The position numbers were made by a program, and so were the translations under genes. A DNA stretch of 64,000 nt from Symbiodinium kawagutii (lineage: Eukaryota; Sar; Dinophyceae; Suessiales; Symbiodiniaceae): assembly GCA_009767595.1 (NCBI GenBank), contig VSDK01015282.1, positions 62,001-126,000 of the forward strand. The letters are read 5' to 3'. Below the pieces are notes generated by a model. It saw nothing but the letters and a program-made list of their open reading frames with translations, was not told where the DNA came from and searched no databases. Shown here in pieces: positions 63,205-64,000 of this stretch; within the stretch, counting starts at the first letter, position 1; each line of letters begins with the position of its first letter.

Positions 63205-64000
63205 TAGATGGTAGGGGGGTTAGTACAATGGCTAGTAAAATGGTTCGAAATGGCTCAGCAATGGTTAGAAATGGTTTGGGAATGGTTAGGAATGGTTTGT
63301 AATAGCCGTTGGTAATCGCCAATTAGATTGTGCAAACAACCAATTCCGGTGGTTAGACATTGGGGATGATGATATTGGTCAATAATGAGAGAGAATAACC
63401 AACACTGATGGTATTGTAATTATTGATGGTTGAGGGGTCGATAATGGGGAGAAATCGCCAACAATGATGGTTGATGATGGTTGATGATGGTTGATGATGG
63501 TTGGTGATGGTCGATTAGGGATGCTTAATGAGGATTGATAATGGCGATGGTGTGTTGATAATGAATTGATGGCTCGTTATGGCCGAAACATTGAAGGTAA
63601 TGATCAACGACCATGAAGAATCATGGATAGTGGATGACCATGGTTCATAATGCTTCATACTTGACTCAGTCCACTTGTCCTAAGTTATAGCATGTCATAG
63701 TTTCACCTGGTGGTTACCCTGGTGGTTAGCCTGGTACCCTGGTAGTTGCGCCGGTAGTTACCCTGCATGGTAGTTACCCTAGTTCACGAGTCATGTCCAA
63801 CACAGCCAAGGCTACTTGGCCATCTCCAGTCCTCCAAGTGTCTCACCCCACTGGTGCCAGTGCATCAACAAATTGGCTACGACCTTCCTAAGCAAAGATG
63901 GCGAGCTGGGTCAAGCAGTTAACCAACCAACCTGGCTGGTGATTTCTAGCTGGTTAATGGTTAATGATAGGGGATAATAGCCAACAATAATAGGGGATAT
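63205..64000. repeat. AATGGTTNGAAATGG, GATGGTTGAT and GGTAGTTACCCTGG repeats
   Basis: GATGGTTGAT at 63470-63510 is exact for four units. GGTGGTTACCCTGGTGGTTA at 63710-63780. The window ends in AGGGGATAATAGCCAACAAT, an F1-type interior. No gene seen. Confidence 0.7.

Noticed and set aside
1..64000. tRNA, rRNA or spliced-leader genes
   Set aside because: No cloverleaf with conserved TTCGA loop context, rRNA core or spliced-leader sequence was recognised by eye; a covariance-model search was not possible here.

Overview
Kind of genome. The window looks like nuclear DNA of a dinoflagellate, assembled with gaps (10 N at 16438-16447, 458 N at 62386-62843). Reasons: short GC-rich islands of 60-200 bp with high third-position GC sit in a sea of AT-rich, TGATGGTT/ACCATCA-type low-complexity DNA; introns appear to use GC-AG as well as GT-AG sites; and the one long open gene encodes eight 41-residue RCC1-type repeats of the HTVLLRSDGS kind known from dinoflagellate proteins. 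No rRNA, tRNA, CRISPR or bacterial operon was seen. Genus cannot be told from the sequence alone.

What fills the window. Apart from the RCC1-like gene (16538-17818, minus) almost all coding signal is in single small exons. I list those where open frame, codon use and splice-like borders agree. GC-rich islands here are often open on both strands, so strand is a real uncertainty for many; confidences reflect this. Most predicted proteins have no family I recognise.

The main result. At least six families of short (about 80-220 bp) terminal-inverted-repeat elements are scattered over the window: F1 (ends ATGGCTGTGGGTCAA), F2 (CTACAAGGTGGGCCC), F3 (CTGGTTGGTGGTT), F4 (GGTGTTTCTCAAAATAGG), F5 (CTCYGGTAAACTAAC) and F7 (GGCTGGATGTGCAGC). 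Their ends carry the intron signals (GT or GC at the left end, AG at the right). At about ten places coding frames on both sides abut an element, and removing it from donor to acceptor keeps the reading frame. They are best read as introners, transposon-like elements that create introns.

Layout. 1-0.75 kb: end of a plus-strand gene. 3.7-8.3 kb: mixed exons on both strands, including a minus gene whose frame is restored by removal of an F3 element (4810-5188). 9-15 kb: plus exons, among them a compact five-exon gene (12459-13444). 15.5-16 kb: plus gene split by an F1 element. 16.5-17.8 kb: RCC1-like gene. 18-20.6 kb: plus exons, one with a kinase-like glycine loop. 21-32 kb: mostly plus exons with F1, F2 and F3 introns. 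33-42 kb: sparse exons on both strands. 42-63 kb: many high-GC3 exons on the minus strand, perhaps one or two long genes, interrupted by a 173-178 bp tandem array (44.8-46.2 kb), ACCATCATT and GATGGATAAT repeats, a CCAAAAAA hairpin (53.4-53.7 kb) and an AT-rich block (52.85-56.5 kb). 61.7-63.0 kb: a TA-flanked inverted-repeat element lies at the edge of the large gap.
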